Source: Chloroflexota bacterium
Lineage (GTDB): Bacteria > Chloroflexota > Dehalococcoidia > UBA2979
NCBI GenBank assembly: GCA_009840945.1
Contig: VXMU01000129.1
Coordinates: 1-58,511, forward strand
Direction: 5' to 3'
Length of the DNA: 58,511 nucleotides
Part shown: positions 25,805-37,630 of the stretch, in pieces
Layout of the letters: every line of letters begins with the position of its first letter
How positions within the stretch are numbered: the first letter of the stretch is position 1
The notes under the pieces: generated by a model
What the model was told of the DNA's origin: nothing
What the model saw: only the letters and a program-made list of their open reading frames with translations
The model's database searches: none
Position numbers and translations under genes: made by a program

Positions 25805-27058
25805 ATGTCCGCGTCTTCCGCATCTCCAGACGACCAGAGGATACTCGACCGCTGCCCGCGCTGTGAGCTGTCAGTCGACAGTTTCTGCGAAGAACACCGC
25901 CCGAAGCGCTCGCCGCAGTTCGCCAACGAGTACATAGAGATCAGACGCGCGCTCTACCACAACCGAGCGAACTCGCGACAGGACAAGAGCGCCATCCTGG
26001 ACGACATTTGCGATGTCACCGGCTACCACCGGGACACCGTGAAACGGAAGCTCACAGCGAAGAAACCGCAGGGAGCCCCGAAGAAGCGAGGGCGGAGGAC
26101 GAAATACACGAAGGAGGACGCCGATGCGCTCCTGTATCTTCGGGAGGCCTCGCGGTTCATCGACGCTCGGGGACTCAAGTCGCGACTTCCCGGCTTGATC
26201 AGGAAGATCGAGAAGGGCGGCCATCGTTACTTCCCCCGAGAGGTCAAGAACCACCTGGCGGAGATCTCTCCCCGAACGATAGACCGACTCGTTACGAAGT
26301 ATGGAGGAGCACGTCCGCACAGCGGTTCCGCTCGGCGCCGGAGAAGTCGACGGGGAACCTACGAGGCCTCGCTGCGAGTGCGCACCTGGGCCGAGTGGCG
26401 CAACGAACCGCCCGGCTCAGTGCTCGCCGACCACGTACACCATACGGGCAACGTGGGCGGCGGCCCGCATTGCTACACCATAGACATCCTCGACGTCGCC
26501 ACGAGTTGGACCTGGCTGCATGCCAGCGAGCGTCTTCAGAAAGACGTTGTCGTGGACATGCTGAGCCGCGCCTATAAGGTGTGGCCCGTGCGGATCCACG
26601 CTCTGCACACGGATCGCGGCACCGAGTTTCTCAACGACGAGGTCGGTGAGTGGGTGGAGCAGCACGGCATCGACCACACCATGGGGCGGATTGCGCGCTC
26701 GAACGACCAGGCCCGCGTCGAGCAGCGAAACTACACTGCCGTACGCTTGGAACTAGCGGACCACCGGTTTGCCGGCGCGACGGCTTGCAAGGCGTTGAAC
26801 GACTTCTACGCCAAGTACTGTCTGTACCTGAACTACTTCAGGCCCGTGAGAAAGCTCTCGTGGCGGGGACCGAACGGCGAGAGGGCACCGACACGCTTCC
26901 AACCGCCAGCCACGCCGTATGAGCTCATGCTCGCCTCCGGCGCGCTCGACCCAGACGCAAAACAGCGCCTGAAGCAGATCTACGAAGATCTCGACCCGGT
27001 CGTGCTCAATGACGAGATCGACAAGGCGCAGAGGAAGGCCATGAGGTACGTAGCGTAG
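25805..27058 (+). mobile_element. DDE (integrase-core) transposase of an insertion sequence
   Basis: A 417-residue transposase. The N-terminus has CPRC and an HTH-like region (ICDVTGYHRDTVKRKLTAKK); a basic segment follows (GAPKKRGRRTKYT). The rve-type catalytic core shows Asp209 (VLADHVHHTG), Asp270 (LHTDRGTEFLND) and Glu306 (ARVEQRNYTAVR). The last two are separated by 35 residues, giving DD35E. The overall plan resembles ISNCY/IS1202-like elements, but I cannot assign the family. The reading frame is intact, so the element could be active. GGAGG lies 12 nt before the ATG. It forms the right edge of the accessory island. No terminal repeats or target duplication were identified. Confidence 0.88.
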
Positions 27059-27120
27059 GGTGGATCGAGTGATCCATATGTGACTCCAAGACCAGATCCA
27101 CCAGTGATCGAGTTTTGTGG
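27059..27120 (+). terminator. Stem-loop after the transposase
   Basis: GGTGGATC (27059-27066) can pair with GATCCACC (27095-27102), and a TTTT run follows at about 27112. The left arm also contains the palindrome TGGATC-GAGT-GATCCA. This may be the terminator or right end of the insertion sequence. Confidence 0.45.
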
Positions 27121-27128
27121 CTCACATC

Positions 27129-27207
27129 AGACCCCCTCACCCTAACCCTCTCCCCCGCAGACGGGGGCGAGGGGATCGGACGGAGAGGGCGAGGGGTGAG
27201 AGTCCTC
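27129..27207. repeat. CCCTCACCC/GGGAGAGGG repeat, copy 7
   Basis: Reads ACCCCCTCACCCTAACCCTC, then CCCCCGCAGACGGGGGCGAG, followed by a second GGAGAGGGCGAGGGGTGAGA arm. It lies just right of the transposase, mirroring the copies at the left flank of the island. Confidence 0.7.
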
Positions 27208-27327
27208 CGGCACCTGGATAGCAGACCCACACCACCCCGGACACACGAAGGCCGCGGACTGCGGTTGCAACCCGCGGCCGGTGCAGCGTCGATGCTGGCC
27301 GCCGCGAGGCGGCCCGCGGGACGACGG

Positions 27328-27654
27328 TTAGGCGAGCGCCTCGTCCAGGCGCTTGGAGAGGTCACCCTTGGGGCGGAAGCCGATGATCTCGCCGACCTTC
27401 TCGCCGTCCTTGAAGACCAGCAGCGTCGGGATCGAGCGGATGCCGTACTGGCCCGCGACCATCGGGTTCTCGTCGGTGTTGAGCTTCACGAACTTGACGC
27501 GGCCGTCGTAGTCCTCGGCGAGCTCCTCGACGATGGGGGCGACCATGCGGCAGGGGCCGCACCAGGGCGCCCAGAAGTCGACCAGGACCGGGGTGTCGTG
27601 ATCCAGTACGTCGCCGGAGAAGGTGGCGTCGGAGGTGTTGGTCGGTGCTGCCAT
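27328..27654 (-). CDS. trxA: Thioredoxin
   Basis: A 108-residue thioredoxin with the redox motif WCGPC (residues 31-35) in [20 protein letters not shown], the buried acidic residue region, cis-Pro in [16 protein letters not shown], and a helical C-terminus. The ATG is chosen because AAAGGAAT lies just upstream; the longer open frame is non-coding. It is a general cytoplasmic disulfide reductase and a plausible partner of the FTR-like selenoprotein encoded 17 kb to the left, but nothing in the sequence proves the pairing. Confidence 0.97.
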   Translation of the reverse strand: MAAPTNTSDATFSGDVLDHDTPVLVDFWAPWCGPCRMVAPIVEELAEDYDGRVKFVKLNTDENPMVAGQYGIRSIPTLLVFKDGEKVGEIIGFRPKGDLSKRLDEALA

Positions 27655-27871
27655 CAGGATTCCTTTCACACTGGCCGGCCCGGCGATCGACTCACCGCGC
27701 CGCGCGCAACCTAGCAAAGATCGGCGTGTCCCCGCTACCCGCGAGGCGTCTCGCCCCGGAAGCCTCACAGCTACGTGAGCCACCCCGGGGAGCCCGGCCC
27801 GGACACGCCGCCGCTTGCCGCGCCCGGAACACGGCCCGGCTCGCACCCCCCACGACGCGGGGTCCGCGCCA

Positions 27872-27901
27872 TTGACAGGGTGTGTACCGGGCACATACGA
27901 T
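27872..27901 (+). promoter_or_regulatory. Sigma-70-type promoter of the CsoR-family gene
   Basis: A perfect -35 TTGACA at 27872-27877 and -10 TACGAT at 27896-27901 with an 18-bp spacer. The operator at 27907 begins 5 bp later, over the expected transcription start. Confidence 0.7.
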
Positions 27902-27906
27902 TCTAG

Positions 27907-27923
27907 ATACCCCACTGGGGTAT
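27907..27923. promoter_or_regulatory. CsoR-type operator ATACCCC-N3-GGGGTAT
   Basis: A perfect inverted repeat with GC-rich centre, the classic shape of copper or related metal/thiol-responsive CsoR-family operators. It covers the expected +1 of the repressor gene and so implies autoregulation. Confidence 0.8.
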
Positions 27924-27966
27924 GTCAACGAGACGGCTCAGCGCGGGACTCGCGGGGACCACGGCC

Positions 27967-28296
27967 ATGAACGACTCGGCACACCCCGACCAGGTCGGCG
28001 CCCGGCTGCGGCGCATCGAGGGCCAGATCCGCGGCATCGCCCGCATGATCGAGAACGACCGCGCCTGCGAGGACATCGTCACGCAGCTCATGGCCGTGCG
28101 CTCCGGGATCGACACCGCCGGCGCGCTGATCCTCGACACGCACCTCGAACGCTGCCTCGCCGAGGACGACAGCCCGGAGCGCATCGCGCAGCTCCGCGAC
28201 GCGATGAAGCTGTGGTGGCGCTTCGCCCCCGGCGCGGCCGGCTTCGCCGGCGGCAGCGACGCCGACGCCGAGCCCGCCGAGCAGCCGGCTCCGTAA
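27967..28296 (+). CDS. CsoR/RcnR/FrmR-family transcriptional repressor
   Basis: A 109-residue all-helical DUF156 repressor. Typical elements: RLRRIEGQIRGIARMIENDR (14-32 region), then Cys34 (RACEDIV), His59 and Cys63 (DTHLERCL), giving the Cys-His-Cys ligand set of copper-type CsoR sensors. ATG 27967 is preferred because the alternative ATG at 27922 lies inside the operator. No copper exporter or chaperone gene is adjacent; the next gene downstream is convergent plsX. The inducer (Cu(I), persulfide or another) cannot be decided. Confidence 0.88.
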   Translation: MNDSAHPDQVGARLRRIEGQIRGIARMIENDRACEDIVTQLMAVRSGIDTAGALILDTHLERCLAEDDSPERIAQLRDAMKLWWRFAPGAAGFAGGSDADAEPAEQPAP

Positions 28297-28336
28297 CCCT
28301 CGACCCCCGCTCGGGGGCCTCGCCCGCTCCCGGAAG

Positions 28337-29341
28337 CTACGAGGCTGCCTGCTCGCCCTCGGCGGCTGCGGCGCGCAGCGCGTCGACGATGCCCGCCGCG
28401 GCGGCGCCGTCGGCGGTGCGGATCGCGTTGGCGATCGCCCGCGCGTCGCTCGAGCCGTGGCCGATGTAGACCGTGCCCTGCAGGCCCAGCAGCGGGGCCG
28501 CGCCGTAGACGCGATAGTCCAGCCGGTCGCGCATCCGCCGCGCCTCGCGGCGTATCAGCAGCCCGCCGATGCGCGCGCGCAGGGACTGCGAGGCCGCCTC
28601 GCGGAGCTCCTCGAAGAGCATCGAGCTCAGGCCCTCTGCGAACTTGAGCACAGTGTTGCCGGTGAAGCCGTCGGTCACGACCACGTCCGCCGGCCGCGAC
28701 GGCAGGTCACGGCCCTCGACGTTGCCGATGAAGTTCAGGCCCGAGGCGGCGAGCAGGGCGTGCGCCTCGACCGTGACCTGCGAGCCCTTGGTCGCCTCGC
28801 CGCCGATGTTGAGCAGCGCCACCTCCGGCTCGGCCAGCCCGCGCGTGGTGCGCATGTAGGAGGCGCCGAGGACCGCCCACTGCAGCAGGTGCGACGGCCG
28901 CGCGTCCGCGTTCGCGCCGCCGTCCAGGAACAACAGGACGCCGCGGGGCATGGGCAGCAGGATGCCGATCGCGGGCCGCTCGACGCCCGGCAGCCTGCCC
29001 AGCCGGACCAGCGAGACGGCCAGCACGGCGCCGGTGTTGCCGGCCGAGATGAAGGCGTCCCCCGCGCCCTCGCGGATCAGCTCGATCCCGACGGCGATCG
29101 AGGTGTCCCGGCGGCGCAGCGTGGCGCGGGCGTCGTGGTCGCCCATCGCCACGACCTCGGGCGCGTGGACCACCTCGATGTTGGGCGTGGGCCCCTCGAC
29201 CCGGTCGAGCTCGGCGCGGATCTGCTCCTCGACGCCCACGAGCACCACCGTGATGCCGTCGCGGGCGGCCTCGACGGCGCCGGCGACCGTGGCCTGCGGG
29301 GCGAGGTCGCCCCCCATCGCATCGAGGACGATGCGCGTCAC
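28337..29341 (-). CDS. plsX: Phosphate acyltransferase PlsX
   Basis: A 334-residue enzyme converting acyl-ACP and phosphate to acyl-phosphate for phospholipid synthesis. Visible: IVLDAMGGDLAP at the N-terminus, FISAGNTGAVLAVSLVRLG, ERPAIGILLPMP, LDGGANADARPSHLLQWAVL, LNIGGEATKGSQ and VVTDGFTGNTVLKFAEG. All are standard PlsX blocks, and the length is normal. The start GTG overlaps the stop of the upstream methyltransferase (GTGA). No plsY or fab genes are adjacent. Confidence 0.96.
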   Translation of the reverse strand: MTRIVLDAMGGDLAPQATVAGAVEAARDGITVVLVGVEEQIRAELDRVEGPTPNIEVVHAPEVVAMGDHDARATLRRRDTSIAVGIELIREGAGDAFISAGNTGAVLAVSLVRLGRLPGVERPAIGILLPMPRGVLLFLDGGANADARPSHLLQWAVLGASYMRTTRGLAEPEVALLNIGGEATKGSQVTVEAHALLAASGLNFIGNVEGRDLPSRPADVVVTDGFTGNTVLKFAEGLSSMLFEELREAASQSLRARIGGLLIRREARRMRDRLDYRVYGAAPLLGLQGTVYIGHGSSDARAIANAIRTADGAAAAGIVDALRAAAAEGEQAAS

Positions 29342-30129
29342 GCGGCGACGCCGGGCTCTGCGGCGTGTTCGAGCACCGCGATGAGCCGGTCGTCGCCCTC
29401 GCGCGGCGGCGCGCCGTCGTAGTCGCCGTGCCACGCGGCTACGTGCAGGCCGGCGAGCCGGGCGGCGAGCTCGATCTCGCCGGCGGTGATGATGCGCAGC
29501 GTGAACTGCTGCGTGACGCGCTGCAGCGGCCCCTCGGGCGGCTGCACGTCGAAGTGGTACGTGACCTCGCGCAGCGACTCGACCGGCCGCCCCTCGACGG
29601 CCACGAGCTTGGTGACCGTGCCGCCCTGCGAACCCGGCTCGTGCGGCAGCTCCCGCGTCCAGTGCTGGAGGACCGGACGCGGGCCGGGCAGCCAGTCGTC
29701 CGGGTGCGGCGCCTCGACGTCGACGACCGCCTGCCCGCCGGGCGCGAGGTGTCGCGCGACGGTAGCGAGCGCGGCGGCCACCTCGGCCGTCGTCGTCATG
29801 TGCTGCAGGCCGCCGAGCGGGACGAGGACCGCGCCGAAGGGCTCGCCGAGGTCGAGCGTGCGCATATCGCCCTCGACCAGCCGCAGCGGCAGCCCTTCGG
29901 CGCGTTCGCGGGCGGCGGCGAGCATCGCCGGGCTGATGTCGACGCCGGTCACGCGCGAGCCGGCCGCGGCGAGCGGCACGGCGACGCGCCCCGTGCCGCA
30001 ACCCAGCTCGAGCACGTCACGTCCCCCGACGAGCTCCATGTAGAGCCCGAGGTCGTCGTTGAACCCCTCGAGGTCGAGGTCGTAGAAGCGCGCTATGGGC
30101 GCGAAGGGGTCGGTGTGAGCGTCGAGCAT
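29338..30129 (-). CDS. Class I SAM-dependent methyltransferase
   Basis: 263 residues. Motif I is VLELGCGTGRVAVPLAAAGS, motif II/III is VTGVDISPAMLAAARERAEG, and motif IV is GAVLVPLGGLQHM. The C-terminal half (YHFDVQPPEGPLQRVTQQFT, AARLAGLHVAAWHGDYDG) is the usual small-molecule methyltransferase cap. The substrate is unknown. It is coupled to plsX by a 4-nt overlap and divergent from the mtnA region. Confidence 0.88.
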   Translation of the reverse strand: MLDAHTDPFAPIARFYDLDLEGFNDDLGLYMELVGGRDVLELGCGTGRVAVPLAAAGSRVTGVDISPAMLAAARERAEGLPLRLVEGDMRTLDLGEPFGAVLVPLGGLQHMTTTAEVAAALATVARHLAPGGQAVVDVEAPHPDDWLPGPRPVLQHWTRELPHEPGSQGGTVTKLVAVEGRPVESLREVTYHFDVQPPEGPLQRVTQQFTLRIITAGEIELAARLAGLHVAAWHGDYDGAPPREGDDRLIAVLEHAAEPGVAA

Positions 30130-30176
30130 CGTCTCGATGCTAGGTTCGCGCTCCGCCGGGGGTCAACGCGGGCGAC

Positions 30177-30340
30177 TCACCCGCGACACTTCGACTCCGC
30201 GCGGTACTCGTCGATGAGGCGCTGACGTCCTCGGGGCGGGTGCCGGCTGCCCTGGCGCGCTGTTCGCCGTACTCAAGCGCGCGCTGCCAGGCGCGCTCGT
30301 CGTCGACCGCATCACGCTCTTGAGGCTCGTTGCACTGCAT
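30177..30340 (-). pseudogene. Possible small gene broken by a frameshift
   Basis: From ATG 30340 one frame reads ERAWQRALEYGEQRARAAGT then RPEDV; a one-base shift at that point continues as RLIDEYRAESKCRG and ends in TGA at 30177. Neither frame alone makes sense to its end, whereas the joined peptide (about 54 residues) resembles small helical proteins. It could be a decayed gene or a sequencing indel. Function unknown. Confidence 0.35.
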
Positions 30341-30478
30341 CCTGTGGGGTCCCCTTCGACGGCGGCGCTCTTCCACGATCTCGCGACGAGTGTGCCGCCG
30401 CAACCCGCGTTACTCCGGGGTGCACCACTGCGGAGCCCAACGGCTGCCATCGCGGCCCGCGCGCTCTACCATGTGCGC

Positions 30479-31564
30479 ATGGCACGCGCGCCCGAGGATG
30501 CATCCACCCGCGAGCCGTACCAGCCCGTCGCGTGGCGCGACGGGCGGCTGTGGCTGCTCGACCAGACCCTGCTCCCCGCAGAGACCCGCTACATCCCCCT
30601 CGACACCACCGAGGACGCCGCCGAGGCCATCACCACCATGCGCGTGCGCGGAGCGCCGGCGATCGGGGTGACCGCCGCCTACGCGCTCGCGGTGGCGGCA
30701 CGAACCGCGCCGTCGGGCGTCGCCGCGGCCGTCGAGGAGGCCGCGCGGCGGCTCGGCGCGACGCGCCCCACGGCCGTGAACCTGCGCTGGGCGCTCGACC
30801 GCGTCGCGGCGCGCGTCGCGGCGGCGGGCAGCGACGAGGCGGCGCGGGACGTCACACTCGCCGAGGCGCGGGCGATCCACGAGGAGCAGCACGACGCCGA
30901 TGCGCGAATGGCCGAACTCGGCGCTGCGCTGTTCCCCGAAGGCTCCAGCGTGCTCACGCTCTGCAACACCGGCCCGCTCGCCACCGCGGGCGGCGGCACC
31001 GCACTCGGCGTCATCGTCGAGGCGTGGCGCGGCGGCAGGCTCGCCGAGGTGCTCGCGTGCGAGACGCGGCCGAGGCTGCAGGGCGCGCGGCTCACGGCCT
31101 GGGAGCTGCAGCAGCACGACGTGCCGTTCCGGCTCATCGTCGAGGGGGCGGCGGCCTCGCTCATGGCGGCTGGGCGCGTCGACGCCGTCGTCACGGGTGC
31201 GGACCGCGTCGCGGCGAACGGCGACACCGCGAACAAGATCGGCACCTACATGCTGGCCGTGCTCGCCCGCCACCACGGCATCCCGTTCTACATCGTCGCC
31301 CCCGTCTCCACCCTCGACCCCCACACGCCGGACGGCGCGTCGATACCCATCGAGGAGCGCGACGACGGCGAGGTGCTGCGCCCGGGCGGCGCGGACCTCG
31401 CCGCGCCCGGAGCGCGAGCGCTCAACCCCGCGTTCGACGTGACGCCGGCCGAACTCATCGACGCAATCGTGACGGAGCAGGGGGTGCTGCGCGCTCCCTA
31501 CGGCCCCTCAATCGCCGCGGCCATCGCTGCCGCGTCGCCCGTCGGCGTCGAGGCCGCGCCGTGA
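30479..31564 (+). CDS. mtnA: S-methyl-5-thioribose-1-phosphate isomerase
   Basis: A 361-residue member of the eIF2B-alpha-like family. It converts 5-methylthioribose-1-phosphate to the ribulose form in methionine salvage. Visible: LLDQTLLPAETRYI, MRVRGAPAIGVTAAYALA, RPTAVNLRWALDR, VLTLCNTGPLATAGGGTALG (active-site Cys), VLACETRPRLQGARLTAWEL, VVTGADRVAANGDTANKIGT (catalytic Asp) and NPAFDVTPAELIDAIVTEQG. The ATG at 30479 begins the conserved part. The stop overlaps the GTG of the HNH gene, the first of several coupled junctions in this operon. Confidence 0.95.
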   Translation: MARAPEDASTREPYQPVAWRDGRLWLLDQTLLPAETRYIPLDTTEDAAEAITTMRVRGAPAIGVTAAYALAVAARTAPSGVAAAVEEAARRLGATRPTAVNLRWALDRVAARVAAAGSDEAARDVTLAEARAIHEEQHDADARMAELGAALFPEGSSVLTLCNTGPLATAGGGTALGVIVEAWRGGRLAEVLACETRPRLQGARLTAWELQQHDVPFRLIVEGAAASLMAAGRVDAVVTGADRVAANGDTANKIGTYMLAVLARHHGIPFYIVAPVSTLDPHTPDGASIPIEERDDGEVLRPGGADLAAPGARALNPAFDVTPAELIDAIVTEQGVLRAPYGPSIAAAIAAASPVGVEAAP

Positions 31565-32094
31565 GCCTGCGCAAGGTGAGCACCGGCCGGATCGAGCAGT
31601 CCGGGTTCTGGATCTTCTCCAGCTGGAGGTTCTTCACCTCGAAGTCGCAGCACTTCAACCTCAGCGGCGGCGAGTACCGCCGCGCGACGAAGCAGGTGGA
31701 GGCGGACGGCGCGGCGCGCATCGGCGAGGACGGCGACCGCGTGCTGTGGTGGACGGACGCCGGGCTGTTCTGGGCCGACGACGACCTCTCCGGCGAGGAC
31801 GTCGAGCTGCTGGTCTGGGACCGGCAGCGGCGGCAGGACGCGCGGCTCGACCGCCTGCGCAAGATCCGCGCGCGCGACGAGGAGGTCGCCGGGGCACGCC
31901 GCGAGCGCATCCCCGACGAGGTGCGCGCGTTCGTGTGGGAGCGCGACGCGGGACAATGCACGCGATGCGGCACGGACGACGACCTGCAGTTCGACCACGT
32001 CATCCCGGTCGCGAAGGGCGGCGGCAACACCATCGACAACATCCAGGTGCTCTGTGGAGACTGCAACCGGCAGAAGAGCGACTCGATCGTCTGA
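31561..32094 (+). CDS. HNH endonuclease domain protein
   Basis: 177 residues starting at the GTG that overlaps the mtnA stop. The C-terminal HNH domain is clear: VRAFVWERDAGQCTRCGTDD, LQFDHVIPVAKGGGNTIDNI, QVLCGDCNRQKSD, with two CxxC zinc pairs and the H-N-H residues. The N-terminal 110 residues (SGFWIFSSWRFFTSKSQHFN) are not recognised. It is unusual to find a nuclease domain gene translationally coupled inside a methionine-salvage operon. It may be a housekeeping nuclease or an inserted passenger. Confidence 0.88.
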   Translation: MSLRKVSTGRIEQSGFWIFSSWRFFTSKSQHFNLSGGEYRRATKQVEADGAARIGEDGDRVLWWTDAGLFWADDDLSGEDVELLVWDRQRRQDARLDRLRKIRARDEEVAGARRERIPDEVRAFVWERDAGQCTRCGTDDDLQFDHVIPVAKGGGNTIDNIQVLCGDCNRQKSDSIV

Positions 32095-32121
32095 CGGTCG
32101 GGTGAACGGAGAGGCGCGCAC

Positions 32122-33020
32122 GTGACCGCGACGGCCGAGATCGGCGTCATCGGCGGCTCCGGCTTCTATGCCCTCGACGCCCTCGAGGCGCCCGAGCGTG
32201 TCGAGCTCGACACGCCGTTCGGGCGCCCGAGCGGGCCGTACGTCGTCGGGACGCTGCGCGGGAAGCGCGTCGCCTTCCTCGCCCGTCACGGCGAGGGGCA
32301 CACGATCCTCCCGCACGAGCTGCCCGCGCGGGCGAACATCCACGGCTTCCGCCAGCTCGGCGTCGACCGGCTCCTCGCCGCCTCGGCCGTCGGGTCGCTG
32401 CAGCAGCACATCGAGCCGGGGCACGCGGTGGTGCCCGACCAGCTCATCGACCGCACGCGAGGGCGCCCGCCGAGCTTCTTCGGCGACGGGCTCGTCGCGC
32501 ACGTCGGGCTCGCCGACCCGTTCTGCGCGCCGCTCTCGCACCGCCTCGCAAGCGCCGCCGTCGGCGCGGGCGTCACGGCGCACGAGGGCGGCACGCTGGT
32601 GGTCATCGAGGGGCCCGCGTTCTCGACGCGAGCGGAGTCGGATCTGTTCCGCTCGTGGGGCGCGCACATCGTCGGGATGACGGCGCTGCCCGAGGCGCGC
32701 CTCGCCCGCGAGGCGGAGCTCTGCTACGCCTCGATCTGCTTCGTCACGGACTACGACGTCTGGCACGAGCACGAGGAGGACGTGAGCGCCGACCTCGTCC
32801 TGCGCGTGCTGCGCGAGAACACGGAGCGTGCCCGCGCGATCCTCGTCGCGGCGATCGAGGGGCTGGGCGACGAGCAGGCGTGCGAGTGCGGGAGCGCGCT
32901 GGCGTCGGCGCTGATGAGCGCGCCCCACCAGGTGCCGGCCGAGACGCGGCAGCGCCTCGCGCTGCTCGTGGACCGCTACTGGGGCCCGGCGGAGGGCGAC
33001 TCCTCCGAGGGGGGCGCGTC

Positions 33021-33024
<4 letters not shown>
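32122..33024 (+). CDS. mtnP: S-methyl-5'-thioadenosine phosphorylase
   Basis: A 300-residue type II purine nucleoside phosphorylase. It cleaves methylthioadenosine to adenine and methylthioribose-1-phosphate, the substrate of mtnA. Key blocks: IGVIGGSGFYALD, FLARHGEGHTILPHELPARA, LLAASAVGSLQQHIEPG, VVPDQLIDRTRGRPPSFF, VVIEGPAFSTRAESDLFRSW, GAHIVGMTALPEARLAREAE and FVTDYDVWHEHEEDVS. The start is GTG 32122. A Cys pair (ACECG) near the C-terminus is seen in some thermophile homologues. The stop overlaps the GTG of the next gene. Confidence 0.95.
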
Positions 33025-36471
<3,447 letters not shown>

Positions 36472-36507
36472 CGTCTGCCATGGACGCGGAACGGCGACAG
36501 CAGCCGC

Positions 36508-36547
36508 AGACCCTCACCCCAACCCTCTCCCAGGGGGAGAGGGGGCC
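36508..36547. repeat. CCCTCACCC/GGGAGAGGG repeat, copy 8
   Basis: Reads AGACCCTCACCCCAACCCTC then CCCAGGGGGAGAGGGGG, forming a hairpin in the 94-bp gap between metK and the nucleotidyltransferase gene. It is the only copy inside a run of same-strand, closely spaced genes. Confidence 0.75.
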
Positions 36548-36565
36548 GGAGGCGAGGGCTGCACG

Positions 36566-37630
36566 ATGAGGGCGATCGTGCTCGTGGGGGGGCGTGGCAC
36601 GCGGCTGCGGCCGCTCACGCCGCGCACGCCCAAGCAGCTCGTCCCGATCCTTAACCGCCCGCTGCTCGAGTACCTGCTGCGGCGGCTCCACCTCCACGGC
36701 GTGCGAGACGTCACGCTCGCCATGACCGGGCCGAACGAGGCGATCGAGCGCACGTTCGGTGACGGCTCGCACCTCGGGCTCTCCATCGAGCGGGTCTACG
36801 AGGGGGAGCCGCTCGGCTCCGGCGGCGCGATTGCGACCTGCGCGGCGCAGTGGGACGAGCCGTTCCTCGTCTGCAACGGCGACCTTGTCTGCGACCTCGA
36901 GCTCGGGCTGATGATCGAGGCGCACCGCGCGCGCGACGCCGAGCTGTCGATCGCGCTCTACGAGGTCGACGACCCGACGCGGTTCGGCGTGGTGGCGCTC
37001 GACGGCGACCGCATCACGCGCTTCGTCGAGAAACCGCCAGCCGCCGAGGCGCCCTCGAACCTCATCAACGCGGGCGTCTGGCTGTTCGAGCCGCACGTCG
37101 CCCGCGAGCTGGACGCGACCCGCTTCAACCGGGTGGAGGACGAGCTGTTCCCCGGGATGGCCGAGGGCGGCCGCGCGATCGTCGGCTTCACCCACCGCGG
37201 CTACTGGGCGGACGTCGGCACCTCGGAGGCGTACCTCCAGACCAACATCGACCTGCTGCGCGGCGATGCGCCCGCCCTCGCGCCCGAGGGCTTCCCGGCG
37301 CTCCTCGGACCCGGCACGGAGGTTGCCGCCTCGGCGATGCTCGGGATGGGCGTGGTCGCGGGCGCGGAGTGCCGCATCGGGGCCGGCTCGCTCGTCATGG
37401 CGAGCGTGCTGTGGGACGGCGTGCAGGTCGGCGAGGGCGCGCGCGTCGACCGCACCGTGCTCGCAACCGGCGCGCGCGTCGGGGCGGGTGCGGTCCTCGA
37501 AGGCGTCACGGTGGGGCACGGCGCCGAGGTGGCCCCGGGCGAGCGGCCGCCGACGGGGATCGAGATCGACGACGAGACGGTGTTCCGCGACGGCGCGGTC
37601 CACCCGGCGGCGGGCAGCCGCAGCACCTGA
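36566..37630 (+). CDS. Sugar-1-phosphate nucleotidyltransferase (mannose-1-phosphate guanylyltransferase-like)
   Basis: A 354-residue NTP transferase. The N-terminal catalytic domain carries VLVGGRGTRLRPLTPRTPKQ, LVPILNRPLLEYLLRRL, FLVCNGDLVCDLELGLM, FVEKPPAAEAPSNLINAGVW and FTHRGYWADVGTSEAYLQTN. The C-terminal part is a left-handed beta-helix-type repeat region (GVVAGAECRIGAGSLVMASV, VGEGARVDRTVLATGARVGA). This plan fits GDP-mannose or related NDP-sugar synthesis. The start ATG follows GGAGGCGAGGG. The stop overlaps the ATG of the phosphohexomutase, which would supply its sugar-1-phosphate. Confidence 0.9.
   Translation: MRAIVLVGGRGTRLRPLTPRTPKQLVPILNRPLLEYLLRRLHLHGVRDVTLAMTGPNEAIERTFGDGSHLGLSIERVYEGEPLGSGGAIATCAAQWDEPFLVCNGDLVCDLELGLMIEAHRARDAELSIALYEVDDPTRFGVVALDGDRITRFVEKPPAAEAPSNLINAGVWLFEPHVARELDATRFNRVEDELFPGMAEGGRAIVGFTHRGYWADVGTSEAYLQTNIDLLRGDAPALAPEGFPALLGPGTEVAASAMLGMGVVAGAECRIGAGSLVMASVLWDGVQVGEGARVDRTVLATGARVGAGAVLEGVTVGHGAEVAPGERPPTGIEIDDETVFRDGAVHPAAGSRST

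Noticed and set aside
25255..27120. Terminal inverted repeats of the insertion sequence
   Set aside because: Only a weak TGGAGTC-like match was found near the two ends. It is too short to call.
29342..30001. Extension of plsX to 554 codons
   Set aside because: It overlaps the methyltransferase gene in another frame and has Arg/Ala-rich shadow composition; PlsX begins at its conserved VTRIVLDAMGGD.
30140..30403. 87-codon open frame on the minus strand
   Set aside because: Only part of it looks protein-like, and that part continues in another frame, so the full frame is not supported as written.
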